64,000 nt of DNA from Mucilaginibacter sp. SJ (GTDB lineage: Bacteria; Bacteroidota; Bacteroidia; Sphingobacteriales; Sphingobacteriaceae), in contig NZ_CP118631.1 of the NCBI RefSeq assembly GCF_028993635.1, positions 3,224,001 through 3,288,000 of the forward strand. The letters run 5' to 3'. Positions 28,301-37,469 of the stretch are shown in pieces; within the stretch, counting starts at the first letter, position 1, and each line of letters opens with the position of its first letter. Position numbers and translations under genes: made by a program. Under the pieces are notes generated by a model, which saw only the letters and a program-made list of their open reading frames with translations, made no database searches and was not told the origin of the DNA.

Positions 28301-28734
28301 TTTTAGCCCCTGCTGGTAAAAGTGTGTATAGCTTATCAACAGGCGCTGTATATCGCGACAGTTTGAGCACTTCAAAAACGTATATTGTTTCCTATTGGAG
28401 CAAGAATGGCCAACAAACGGTTAGCAACTCAACTTCAGTTACTCAAGGCTATACATATAACGGTTATACATATTACGAACACGCTGTTACTTATCCGACA
28501 GGAGGAACAGTGACAATTTCGGGAACGGGGACAATTGATGAGCTTCGCTTATATCCTACTGATTCGCAAATGAGTACGTTTGTGTATGAACCTTTACTTG
28601 GAATAACAAGCCAAACCGACGTTACCGGTAAAATCACCTATTACGAATACGATGCATCTAAGCGCCTGATGAACATCAAAGATCAAGCAGGAAATATCGT
28701 CAAACATATAGACTATCACGTTATCGCCCAGTGA
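25390..28734 (+). CDS. Large secreted RHS-like protein
   Basis: A 1114-residue protein with a signal peptide (LLILNSSSLFAQ, cleavage after Gln) and a repetitive beta-rich body typical of Bacteroidota proteins that precede RHS genes. Near the N-terminus PVSEYTGIPEISVPLYNV resembles the start of SpvB/RHS-shell proteins. The C-terminus has YD-repeat-like segments (TGKITYYEYDASKRLMNIKD). It is 30 bp upstream of the second RHS protein on the same strand, so the two are likely co-expressed and may form one shell around or export path for the toxin domain. The specific function is unknown. Confidence 0.8.
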   Translation: MPHFKAKKVQLVFALLILNSSSLFAQTQPYSIIDNLHPVTPTAFQFTKYTEMPVSEYTGIPEISVPLYNVTVDDVTLPLNLTYHAAGNRVNQEASWVGLGWDLQVGSIVQQINDQDDYASTDVSKRRLPDFYNNGIPYEFPFRFRYCDLNGTGNTVCNFGCSGPISINAPTTQHGFVIYTDSYAPFKGYYNTTSDFFGDHNSLGIDSEPDIFTASFFGHSIKFIDDWTATGHVPVVLNKKGYVINRVNDTWQIIVPNGDQFFFEVKSTVQTKSSSELPTRGTVSYYPLPSSNMWLLTKIITRNKKQILFNYSQTTPNNCYPTFTQKKIIAALSSTYLTSSQYELESACVRGVISNDLPSTGICSSWVESTEPTTTLSSIVFPNGNISFSTSNRDDVLGGKKLDRITVNSASQVIKSFDFNYDYFNSSGVGGNVYNGVAMSGYGNCPFLRLKLNSLRDNSGAAYLFNYNTTLLPAKNSYAIDYWGFYNGQGTNTSAVPNPTQFNRADLGDNGDNHSANVNFCQASILQQIVYPTGGKLNYTYELNQFDNYIVPDFTTNTNTVSSGLGLRIKSTQLVNKNNVQLKKTTYSYEGGKAMLPLQFFRHYNYTVVPPGNLPTYGQALISRTFSMDEINMNGFFSSSPLMTVNGVGYYKVTKTDVDGNNIAKGSTVTIFSNHPETIYTGVNSFNQLSATLPSIKSTVYADNGSVNAMFVYDSNNTLLKKISNSYTNINSALYYGARLFGYGQLVRWSSYSGTEYQNGKLQSLVGYFPLYDFESLLSSSTETDYFGTDSLKITSTKYYDSNNLLATERTTSSDGKDDETDYVRPFTASIDLSYTPHADIVALRNANRLNELLVVLKMRIDPIKGPRFTSRLDRKFKSFGSLILPIRDSLDTHPGLGLPSVTKYDQYDLGNGNILQFTDKQQTNSVIWDYNKEYVIGQIKNSDYASVAYTSFESDGTGRWKYAGFPLKDILAPAGKSVYSLSTGAVYRDSLSTSKTYIVSYWSKNGQQTVSNSTSVTQGYTYNGYTYYEHAVTYPTGGTVTISGTGTIDELRLYPTDSQMSTFVYEPLLGITSQTDVTGKITYYEYDASKRLMNIKDQAGNIVKHIDYHVIAQ

Positions 28735-28764
28735 TACAAATTTAAACTTAACCTTATCTAAGCC

Positions 28765-31700
28765 ATGCCATTCAAAAATAAATATATGTGGACAGCAATC
28801 GTCATGCTGTCGTTTTTCTTCGTCGTTGGAAGGAGTTATGCACAAGCTCCCGTAATCAGTTATACTCCACGCAACAGAACACTTACAGCAGGGGTATCGA
28901 TCAGCTTTAGTCCAACGAATACCGGCGGAGCAACTTCGACCGGGCAAACTACGACCCTTGCCGGAACCGGTTCCGCAGGATCAACTGACGGAGTAGGAAC
29001 GGCTGCAAGCTTCAATCAGCCGCTAGGCGCAACGGTTGATCCTTCTGGCAACATATATATTGCAGAGGGCGGAACTCACATAATTCGCAAAATTACACCA
29101 AATGGTACTGTAAGTCTTTTCGCGGGCAGATATTATACTGGAGATGCTGACGGACAAGGAACATCGGCTGCATTTTGGCATCCGGTAGGTCTTGCGGCTG
29201 ACCAAGTGGGAAATATATATGTTGCAGATGAAGACAATAACAAGATAAAAAAAATAACCCCTTTTGGCATGGTTACCACGTTTGCTGGCAGTGGCTCACA
29301 GGGTGGCGCAAACGGCACTGGAGCTGCGGCAAGCTTTTATTATCCATGCGGGGTTGCTGTTGATGCCTCCGGGAATGTATACGTTGCAGATACATTTAAC
29401 AATAAAATTCGAAAGATTACCCCGGCCGGTGTTGTAAGTGACTTAGCGGGAAGTGGATCGGCGGGGACGGCTGACGGCCAGGGGGCAGCCGCAGCGTTCA
29501 GTCAGCCTTTTAGTATCGTCGTTGACGCATCAGGAAATTTGTTTGTAACAGACCGTGTAAACGCTCGAATAAGAAAAATTACCCCATCCGGATTCGTTAG
29601 CACCCTGGCTGGTAGCACAAGTGGCTATTTAGACGGCACTGGTGCCGCTGCAAAATTTAACGCTCCGACGGGGCTTGCTATCGATAAACAGGGAAACTTG
29701 TTTGTCACCGATGAGGCCAATAATAGAATTAGAAAAATCACCGCTGCCGGTGTAGTAACTACGGTTGCCGGGACAGGAACAGCTGGTGCAAACAATGGCG
29801 CAGGAAACGTAGCAACCTTTAATCTCCCGTTTGGTCTCGCTGTTGACGGTTCTGGTTTTTTATACGTTGGTGATTTTACGACGAACCTTATTCGAAAAGT
29901 CGTTTCTTCTGCCTTTACTATTTCTCCTTCCCTATCGCCAGGGTTGGCATTCGATGGTAGCAATGGTGCGATCAGTGGCACTCCTACCGCATCCGCGCCA
30001 ACCAATTATACTGTAACTGCCTACAACGCTTATGGAACAGGAGCCGCCCCGCTTTCGATCACGGTGGTCAATAACGGCGCGCCCAGTCCTAGCGCGGATA
30101 TGAACTATATCGCAACGATGGTCCCCAAGCTTGCAGGTATTACTACCAACGACGCGCTATACGCCATTAGTAATGATGTGACTATGGTCGAAACAAACAT
30201 AGAATACCTCGATGATTTGGGCCGTCCGATCCAAGAGGTGCAGGTTAAAGGAAGTCCGTCACAGCGCGACATCATACAGCCTATTGCTTACGATGGCTAT
30301 GGGAGAGAAACGATTAAGTACTTACCATACCCGGTTAAACCGACCGCCACAAGCGACGGGCGGTATAACGCCACAGCGATTTCCGATCAGGCTTCGTTTT
30401 ACGCGAATCCAAGTAGTGCAACTTGGAATGCTCCTGGTGTTGCTAGCACTAACTTCCCAACTTCTGAAACCAAAATTGAGACATCGCCTCTTGATCGTCC
30501 TTTGGAGCAGGGAGCTCCGGGTGATAATTGGCAATTGACTGGCAAATCGGGAACAACAAATGCCGGGCACACTACCAAATTTGCATATGCAACCAATAAC
30601 GCATCCGGCGTTTCATCCGGTACCGGCTTTTGGGCAAAATTATATGGCGTGGATTACCCAGCTCCGGGTCAATTTAAAACAGCGTTGAAAGACCTCGGTG
30701 GATATCAACTTAACCAGTTATTTGTAACAGTTACGAAGAATGAAAACTGGTTGCCATCGCAGACAAATCAAAAATGGAACACTACTGAAGAATACCAGGA
30801 CAAAGCGGGAAAAGTTGTTCTACGACGGGTTTTTAATCACAATGATAATACTAATCAAGACGAAATTTTATCTACCTACTATGTATATGACGATTATTCT
30901 AATTTAACCTACGTCTTGCCCCCAAATGCTGACCCTGATGCGGGGAACATTACTCAGGATAAATTGGATGCGTTTTGTTATCAATACAGGTACGACGGAC
31001 GTAACAGAATGGTGGAAAAAAAGATTCCGGGCCAAGGTTGGCTGCTGATGCTTTATAACAAAATGGATCAATTGGTCGGATTGCAAGACTCCGTGCAAAG
31101 GATGAAAAACCCTCAAGAGTGGAATTTTGTTAAATACGATGGTTTCCAGCGAACAGTGATCTCCGGCTTCTATACCTTGCCGGGAAGCACTGTTGGTGTA
31201 GATTACCGTGCTCAACAGCAAGCTCTTGTTGACGCTCAAACAAGCGAATGGGAAACAAAATTGCCTGGCGCTGACTATACCACGCGTACTTATCCCACTA
31301 TTGGTTTTTCAACCCTATCAGCGAATTACTTCGATAATTACGATATTCCTGGCAGACCAGGAATTTATACGCCTTCCAGTTATAACAAAATGACTCGAGG
31401 ACTTCCGACAGGGTCAAAAGTTGCTTTGTTAACGAGTTCGCTACCGCTCTTATTAAAAACTCAGTACTACGATCAGAACTGGAATATCGGACAAAACTAT
31501 GTTCAACACTTTAAAGGAGCGAATGTTACAATAAGAAATTATGACAGCTTCGATAATACTTACGATTTTTTAAGACAGCAGACCAATTCTGTACGTAATC
31601 ATTATATATACGTGAGTGGGCAGACAAATGCTGTAATCAAATACAATATTGCCAAGGAATCAATTTACGATCATGTTGGCAGGCAAAAAGAAAGTTGGCA

Positions 31701-33642
31701 GCAGATTACGAATCAAGACGGGACATCGGCACCGGTTTCGGATACCAAAGTACAGCTCTCAAAATTAGACTATAACGAAATAGGGCAATTGCTAACAAAA
31801 CATTTGCACAGCACCAATGGCACCAGTTATTTACAAGATGTTGGGTTTCAGTATAACGAACGGGGTTGGCTTTTAAAAAGCACCGCTCCATTATTTGAAG
31901 AACAATTGCAATATAACGTTGTAAATGGCATTAGTGGCATTTCGCCAACAGCGCAATATAACGGAAATATTGCGAGCCAAAGTTGGGGCACTGCGTCTGC
32001 ACAAAACGTGAATAGTTATACCTATTCGTACGACAAATTAAATCGACTAATTAGTGGTACATCAACGGAAGGAAATACCGAGATCGCGGCCTATGACCGA
32101 ATGGGTAATATTCGTGCGCTGAATCGGTATAATACTGGCGGAGTATTGGTTGATCAGTTAACTTATAATTATACCGTAGGAAGCTCTAATACGAACATAT
32201 TACAAACCATTACCGATGGGACGCTAAACGATAGCGGTGTTAAGCACGGTACTTCAAACTATAACTACGACGGCAATGGTAATATGCTTGTAGATCAAAG
32301 CCGAATTTCCGGAACAGTGAATTTCTCATATAACAGGCTTAATTTACCGCAAAACGTTACCGGAGCGAAGACCATAACCTATACATATGATGCGTCAGGC
32401 CAAAAACTTAGAAGAGTAAGTGCAGCGACCAGTAATACAGATTACGTTGCCGGCATTCAATACGATGGTGCAACATCTGCGCTTTCGTTTATTCGAAACG
32501 ACGAAGGAGAGTCGCTTCCCATTGACGCGGTATCTTATAACTATGAATATTACTTATTCGATCATTTAGGGAATATACGAGTATCCTTCGATTCTAGAAC
32601 CGGCGTTGCACGAAAAGTCCAAGAAGACAATTACTATCCTTATGGACAGGAGATCAACTATAGTGTATCGGGAACTAAAAACGAGTATTTATATAACAAG
32701 AAAGAATTAGAGGAGGAGATAGGCGATTACGATTATGGTGCAAGGTTCTATGACCCACTAGTGGCAAGATGGACGTCCATTGACCCAATGTCTGAAAGTG
32801 GTCACCAATTCAGTCCCTATAGTTACGTTGAGGGCAATCCTATGGGGAATACCGACCCTAACGGGATGGAGACAGACATTGGTACCGGTTGGAGTTTAGA
32901 AAAACTTCAAGAAATATTTGGATCAAATTCGGTACAAATAGGATACTTGGAAAGCGAACAGGCAACTTCGTCGAGTAAGCCTCCGGGCACAGACAAATCA
33001 CCTAATGCGCAACGAACAAGAGGATATTGGCGAACCCTGTGGGACGACATGTCAAATTACGATGATGCAACTAGCATTACGCAAAATTGGAATAGAATCA
33101 TAGATAAGCCCCAAACGGCTCTTTTGTATGCGGGTGATGCTTATTATAATGCGATCCAAGTATTTACCACAGATTTTTGGGTGAACCAATATCATGGCAT
33201 GGTAAATTACTTCAATGCACCTGCCGAAGTAAGGGCAAAAATAGACTCGAGGGGGCTTCACGGACAAATCGTCGGATTTGGAACCTTTGCACCAATTAGT
33301 GAGTTTGCGAGCTTTAAGAACACTCCGTTTGTGGATGTCGGCCCCACATTCAGTGAATATAAGGCTTCTCGTGGCGGCACTAAAACATTGGCTAAAATAA
33401 AAGTTGAGGAAGGTTACCAACTTATTAGCGACGAATTTCATCACGCTTTCATAACTCAACGTATGCAAAAAGCGTATAATATTCCAAACTATTTTGTTAA
33501 CAATCGGTTTAATGTGATAAAGTTAAACACCGTTCAACATGCGCTCATAGATCCATATAGATATCAGTTTCTTAGAGCGAGTTTCAAGCCCCGTCTAGGA
33601 CTCTTTACGGGCGAATATAATTGGTTTACAAAATTTAAATAA
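28765..33642 (+). CDS. RHS-repeat polymorphic-toxin-like protein with NHL repeats
   Basis: A 1625-residue secreted protein. Order: signal peptide (ends SYAQA); six NHL-type beta-propeller repeats at about 60-375, each with a motif like GNVYVADTFNNKIRKITPAG; a putative-Ig segment (GAISGTPTASAPTNYTVTA); DUF6443-like RHS start (about 450); YD repeats; the RHS core end YDYGARFYDPLVARWTSIDP near residue 1320. A non-repeated tail of about 250 residues follows, variable in this family and often toxic. The tail carries a His-rich segment (DEFHHAFITQ near 1556, then NTVQHALIDPYRYQF) that could be an HNH-like nuclease site. The gene after it is a candidate immunity gene. The toxin role is inferred from architecture. 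Confidence 0.82.
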   Translation: MPFKNKYMWTAIVMLSFFFVVGRSYAQAPVISYTPRNRTLTAGVSISFSPTNTGGATSTGQTTTLAGTGSAGSTDGVGTAASFNQPLGATVDPSGNIYIAEGGTHIIRKITPNGTVSLFAGRYYTGDADGQGTSAAFWHPVGLAADQVGNIYVADEDNNKIKKITPFGMVTTFAGSGSQGGANGTGAAASFYYPCGVAVDASGNVYVADTFNNKIRKITPAGVVSDLAGSGSAGTADGQGAAAAFSQPFSIVVDASGNLFVTDRVNARIRKITPSGFVSTLAGSTSGYLDGTGAAAKFNAPTGLAIDKQGNLFVTDEANNRIRKITAAGVVTTVAGTGTAGANNGAGNVATFNLPFGLAVDGSGFLYVGDFTTNLIRKVVSSAFTISPSLSPGLAFDGSNGAISGTPTASAPTNYTVTAYNAYGTGAAPLSITVVNNGAPSPSADMNYIATMVPKLAGITTNDALYAISNDVTMVETNIEYLDDLGRPIQEVQVKGSPSQRDIIQPIAYDGYGRETIKYLPYPVKPTATSDGRYNATAISDQASFYANPSSATWNAPGVASTNFPTSETKIETSPLDRPLEQGAPGDNWQLTGKSGTTNAGHTTKFAYATNNASGVSSGTGFWAKLYGVDYPAPGQFKTALKDLGGYQLNQLFVTVTKNENWLPSQTNQKWNTTEEYQDKAGKVVLRRVFNHNDNTNQDEILSTYYVYDDYSNLTYVLPPNADPDAGNITQDKLDAFCYQYRYDGRNRMVEKKIPGQGWLLMLYNKMDQLVGLQDSVQRMKNPQEWNFVKYDGFQRTVISGFYTLPGSTVGVDYRAQQQALVDAQTSEWETKLPGADYTTRTYPTIGFSTLSANYFDNYDIPGRPGIYTPSSYNKMTRGLPTGSKVALLTSSLPLLLKTQYYDQNWNIGQNYVQHFKGANVTIRNYDSFDNTYDFLRQQTNSVRNHYIYVSGQTNAVIKYNIAKESIYDHVGRQKESWQQITNQDGTSAPVSDTKVQLSKLDYNEIGQLLTKHLHSTNGTSYLQDVGFQYNERGWLLKSTAPLFEEQLQYNVVNGISGISPTAQYNGNIASQSWGTASAQNVNSYTYSYDKLNRLISGTSTEGNTEIAAYDRMGNIRALNRYNTGGVLVDQLTYNYTVGSSNTNILQTITDGTLNDSGVKHGTSNYNYDGNGNMLVDQSRISGTVNFSYNRLNLPQNVTGAKTITYTYDASGQKLRRVSAATSNTDYVAGIQYDGATSALSFIRNDEGESLPIDAVSYNYEYYLFDHLGNIRVSFDSRTGVARKVQEDNYYPYGQEINYSVSGTKNEYLYNKKELEEEIGDYDYGARFYDPLVARWTSIDPMSESGHQFSPYSYVEGNPMGNTDPNGMETDIGTGWSLEKLQEIFGSNSVQIGYLESEQATSSSKPPGTDKSPNAQRTRGYWRTLWDDMSNYDDATSITQNWNRIIDKPQTALLYAGDAYYNAIQVFTTDFWVNQYHGMVNYFNAPAEVRAKIDSRGLHGQIVGFGTFAPISEFASFKNTPFVDVGPTFSEYKASRGGTKTLAKIKVEEGYQLISDEFHHAFITQRMQKAYNIPNYFVNNRFNVIKLNTVQHALIDPYRYQFLRASFKPRLGLFTGEYNWFTKFK

Positions 33643-33647
33643 ACATT

Positions 33648-34289
33648 ATGTTTAACTTATTCAAATCGAAGAAGAAACGCCTCCCTGTTGAAACTTGGGA
33701 AATGGTGTTGATTAAAAATGCATTAAAGAAGCTTCCCAAAGAATTTGAGTCGTTGATTAACCAAATTGATGAAAAACTATTTCTTTATTCTTTGGTGGGT
33801 TACAGTTCAGCTTTCCCGGATTATGTTGCTTTTTCCTTTGCCCCTACGTTAATTAACAAATTTGAGAAGAAAAAAGAAGCTGATTATGAAATAACCGATA
33901 TACGGGTCTTCGACAGCCACACCTCTCATTTTAAGACACTAACTATCCACGTTTCTGAAGGAGTAATCTGTGGCTACACCTTGTCTGGTCCAAAGGATGT
34001 TAAAATTGATGCTGCTAATGTCGACGTTAGTAGATATGTTAAAAAGCGAAATGACAACGTTTATTACGACAATGCAAAAAAACTCTTGGCTGCTCAAGAT
34101 CTTGAGCTTGTTAGCCAAGGAAATGTGTATGAAGTTATATTGAACGGTAAATTATATTATCACATCAAAGAACTTGAAGATGGAGATTTTATAGGCGTTG
34201 ATTCCGACGGAATATTATATAACGTTACTCATGATCCATTCGAGATTACACCGCTTAATAAGAGTCTAAAAGAATTTTTAGGCGCTTAG
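33648..34289 (+). CDS. Candidate immunity protein for the RHS C-terminal domain
   Basis: A 213-residue soluble protein with no signal peptide or membrane segment. It starts 6 bp after the RHS stop codon on the same strand, the usual place of an immunity gene in polymorphic toxin loci. Composition is acidic and Lys-rich with alternating strands (YEITDIRVFDSHTSHFKTLT), and it has SMI1/SUKH-like overall size but no motif I can name. Function is inferred only from position; AT-rich like its partner. Confidence 0.55.
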   Translation: MFNLFKSKKKRLPVETWEMVLIKNALKKLPKEFESLINQIDEKLFLYSLVGYSSAFPDYVAFSFAPTLINKFEKKKEADYEITDIRVFDSHTSHFKTLTIHVSEGVICGYTLSGPKDVKIDAANVDVSRYVKKRNDNVYYDNAKKLLAAQDLELVSQGNVYEVILNGKLYYHIKELEDGDFIGVDSDGILYNVTHDPFEITPLNKSLKEFLGA

Positions 34290-34312
34290 TTTGCTGTGAC
34301 TATCGCCTGAAA

Positions 34313-36053
34313 GAAGCCGTCTCATAAGTCAATTACGAGGCGTTTTTTTTATTTAAGTCACTTTAGATAAGTTATTATGGAATCCGGACAGCGTCGGCTT
34401 ACTTTCTGACTGTAGAGTTGGTTTGCAGTAATTTGGGGGGATAAAAGCCTTTTTTCTCAGGCTTTCCATTTTCTGACATTATGAGCAATGGAAAGTAAGC
34501 CGATTTCGACATCGATTTTGGACATGCCTTTCAGCAAAATGCGACTGAAGCCGTGATTATGCTTCAGGTTGGCGAATACCGGTTCTACATCGGTGGTCCG
34601 TCGTTTTCGGTATTTGATGCCTTGCTCTGTGTTCAATCTTTCTTTGGCTGACTGCTTGTGTTTTCTCAGGCGGTGGTTGATCTCAACAACTCTGTCTCCG
34701 GAAGCTTTATGACATACGCCCCGCATCGGACAGCCGTCACAGTTCCGGGCCTGGTAACGGCTGATGAATTGGATGTAGCCGGATGTGGTTATTCGCTGCC
34801 CGGTGCTGACGTGCTGCATTCGCTGGCCCATGGGGCATACCAAGTAGTTCTCCTGTTCGTTGTCGTACAGGCTGTCATTGCTGAACGCTTTGATGCCTTC
34901 TTTCTGCTCTTTATCAAAGGTGTTATACTTGATGTAGGCTTCAATACCTTTCCCGTCCAGCACCCCATAGTTCTCATCCGAGCCATAACCGGCATCGGCT
35001 ACTACCGCTTTTGGCTTTTCGTTATATAAGGCTTCGTACCGTTCGATGCGGGATGGCAGGGTCTGGTAATCTATTGACGTTTGGTGAAGTGAGTAATGGA
35101 GAATGAACGCTGCTGGGTACTGATCTGCAGGTTGTAAGCCGGTTTGTGCCGCCCGTTCAGCATATGGTCTTCCTTCATCCGCATAAACGTGGCGTCCGGG
35201 TCGGTCTTGCTGTAGCTGTTACGACCGGCTAACAGCTTTTCCTGCTCATTGTATTTCCGAAGGTTCTACGGCCAGTGCTTTTAGCGTAGTTCAGCTTTTG
35301 CCTTACTTTCCCCGATACCTCCTCCTGGTCATCCAGTGCCGCGTTGATCCTTGGCGATAGTTTCCTTTACCTTCTGCGGGTTGATATCGCTGTATTCAAG
35401 CGGGACGGTATCTTTAAGCTCTTCTACTGCCACGCTTTGGGCATAACTCCATAACTTAACTCATCCAGCTGGGATTTCATCTTTTCTTTATTGGATTTGA
35501 TGCTTTTGCCCTATACAAAAGTGTACTTGCTTGCTGCCGATTTGATCTTGGTCCCATCTGTAAATACGGTTTCTTTCAGCCATACGATCCCTTCCTCCTG
35601 CAACAACAATACGATCTGCGAGAATATCTACTTGAGAACGTCCAACAGCTTCTCGCTGGGGAAACGGTTGATGGTATTATGATCGAGCTTCTTCATCCCC
35701 AAAAGCCACATGAAGTGGACGTTCTGTGCCGCCTGCTCTTCCAGCTTGCGTGAGGAATAGGTGTTGGTCAGGTAACCGTAGACCAATAGCTTCAGCATCA
35801 GCCGGGGATGAAAACTCAAGGCACCGCCACCTTTGTACTTCCGGTTGATCGGTTTGACATCCACCGCATCAACCACTTGTTTAACGATACGTACCGGATG
35901 ACCTGACGGTATCAACTCTTCCAGTTATACGGTAAGGACGTTAACTGGTCAGGGTCATATTCCTTAAAAACTGCTTTGCCTCCCATGTCCTTAAGTTACT
36001 AAAAATATCACGTCAAACAAAAAGGGGCTGCCCTTCCTTTTGAGACAGCCTCT
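34313..36053 (-). mobile_element. Degraded IS1182-like insertion sequence
   Basis: The ends are related inverted repeats: GAAGCCGTCTCATAAG at the left and, reverse-complemented, GAGGCTGTCTCAAAAG at the right. It encloses a broken transposase gene on the minus strand. No clear target duplication was identified. It lies between the immunity gene and the mobilisation module. Confidence 0.75.
34457..35986 (-). pseudogene. Transposase of IS1182 type, several frameshifts
   Basis: Recognisable pieces on the minus strand are the N-terminus MGGKAVFKEYDPDQLTSLPYN (from 35986), the DUF772-like part SFHPRLMLKLLVYGYLTN (about 35800), and the C-terminal DDE segment RRTTDVEPVFANLKHNHGFSR ending at 34457. 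Frame changes separate the pieces, the first already near 35920 and others between 34990 and 35630. An internal part includes a Cys-rich stretch (CDGCPMRGVCHKA), as in IS1182 transposases. The product is not expected to be functional. This is not decay from a single event. Confidence 0.85.
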
Positions 36054-36226
36054 TTTTGTGGTTTTCGACAACCAAATAGAATTTCCAAATTGGGAACAAT
36101 TCGCATTAAGTCCAAATCCTCTTGAAATGGAACCATGTTAACATATTGGTTGGTCAGATTATTTCGGTATTATTTGTATTCTAAAACGCAATATTAAAGT
36201 ATTAACTTTAGATTAAAGTCTAACTT

Positions 36227-36988
36227 ATGCGAGAACAATATTTTAAACACCGGGCGCCATTCGATTTTAACAAGGATTCTAATGATATAGGCCGCCCATT
36301 TTTCTGGAATAAAAAAGTTGAAGATAACCACTTTCTTAACTTGCTTTACCGAAAGAGTGAACAAGAATTCGATGAACTGTATAAATACCAACTGCAATTC
36401 TTTCTATCTGAATACGATGATGCAACTGAGCAGGAGTTCTTCAGGTATGTGTGGGATGTCACACAAGATTCTATTGCACAGTTAAGGCAAAAAGACAGGT
36501 ATACTTCAAGTCATGCCCAAAACTTCCGATACAAGTTTCACCTTAACCGATTTAAAGAATATCTTCAAAGCATCGATGAGTGGAACCTTGGCCGTACCCA
36601 TGCTGAGATCATTGCAGAGAAGGAAGGCCAGATCAAAATACTCAAAGAACAAATGCAACGCCTGATGGATGAGCGCAGGAAGGCTGAGAAGTTGGATACC
36701 GACTACCCGATCAATATTGCCAGCGGTCATTTCCTGACTGTGGTTGACCTGTTCAAAAAGATCGAGACACTAAAGGTGGGTGATAAGGAATTGGTATTTT
36801 CACAGATGCCCATCACCTGGGCCAAACTGATCTGCCGGTACTTCCAGGAAGACGGCGAACCGATAAAATTAGAGCGCGTGCGGCGCTACTACCCGCGCGA
36901 CGCAAGCAATCCGAGTGGCAGGTCATCTGCTGTCCCCTCCGAAAACCAGCATTTTAACATCGTTCCAGCAAAACGCAGGTTAAATTAA
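36227..36988 (+). CDS. Conserved-looking mobile-element protein, unknown function
   Basis: A 253-residue hydrophilic protein. Residues 1-140 are predicted helical with many aromatic residues (for example EQEFFRYVWDVTQDSIAQL). Residues about 125-155 form a likely coiled coil (EGQIKILKEQMQRLMDERRK). The C-terminal 90 residues contain FSQMPITWAKLICRYFQEDG and a basic end. It precedes the HTH and mobilisation genes on the same strand and may be part of that module. I do not recognise the family; the absence of a signal peptide argues for a cytoplasmic role. Confidence 0.7.
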   Translation: MREQYFKHRAPFDFNKDSNDIGRPFFWNKKVEDNHFLNLLYRKSEQEFDELYKYQLQFFLSEYDDATEQEFFRYVWDVTQDSIAQLRQKDRYTSSHAQNFRYKFHLNRFKEYLQSIDEWNLGRTHAEIIAEKEGQIKILKEQMQRLMDERRKAEKLDTDYPINIASGHFLTVVDLFKKIETLKVGDKELVFSQMPITWAKLICRYFQEDGEPIKLERVRRYYPRDASNPSGRSSAVPSENQHFNIVPAKRRLN

Positions 36989-37086
36989 GTTCGGATTTTA
37001 GGTTTGCTTTTCTTTTGCAGGCAAAAGTTAACAATTGCCTCGAAATTATTCAGCATGCTCTTTTTCAGCACGATGCTTTGGCTGCC

Positions 37087-37112
37087 ATTACCATAGCTTG
37101 GTTTATGGTAAT
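37087..37112. promoter_or_regulatory. Palindrome upstream of the HTH gene
   Basis: ATTACCATA and TATGGTAAT are perfect 9-base arms around an 8-base spacer, 88 bp before the start of the HTH protein. A dimeric regulator site or hairpin in the leader is likely. Confidence 0.5.
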
Positions 37113-37199
37113 GAATGATATCGCTTTGCTAACATCTTTGCTTCGTACCCGGTACCGGCGGTACAAGTATGAAGTAACGATTTAACGAAGGAGGCTATT

Positions 37200-37469
37200 A
37201 TGCAAGCAAGTGAACTGATCACTAAAGGAGATCTGAATGAATTTAAAAGCGAACTGTTAACAGAAATCAGGAAACTGGTTCAACTGGACGGACAGGGGCA
37301 GTCAAAAAAATGGCTTAAAAGTAACGAAGTACGGAAGCTGCTGAAAATATCACCGGGCACCTTACAGAACCTGCGCATCAACGGGACATTGAGTTATACC
37401 CGTATCGGCAGCATCATGTATTACAAGCTCGATGACATCAACAAGCTACTGGAAGGGGGGCTGCAATGA
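37200..37469 (+). CDS. Helix-turn-helix (excisionase-like) DNA-binding protein
   Basis: An 89-residue protein whose C-terminal half is a MerR/excisionase-type winged helix (KWLKSNEVRKLLKISPGTL, then SYTRIGSIMYYKLDDINKLL). Such small proteins are found beside mobilisation genes and integrases of Bacteroidota elements, where they control excision or transfer gene expression. The start is supported by an unusually strong Shine-Dalgarno-like AAGGAGG at 37188-37194, rare in this phylum. The stop overlaps the next start (ATGA). Confidence 0.85.
   Translation: MQASELITKGDLNEFKSELLTEIRKLVQLDGQGQSKKWLKSNEVRKLLKISPGTLQNLRINGTLSYTRIGSIMYYKLDDINKLLEGGLQ

Noticed and set aside
34658..35029. Plus-strand frame within the degraded insertion sequence
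   Set aside because: It is the mirror of the transposase coding strand; the minus strand has clear transposase motifs.
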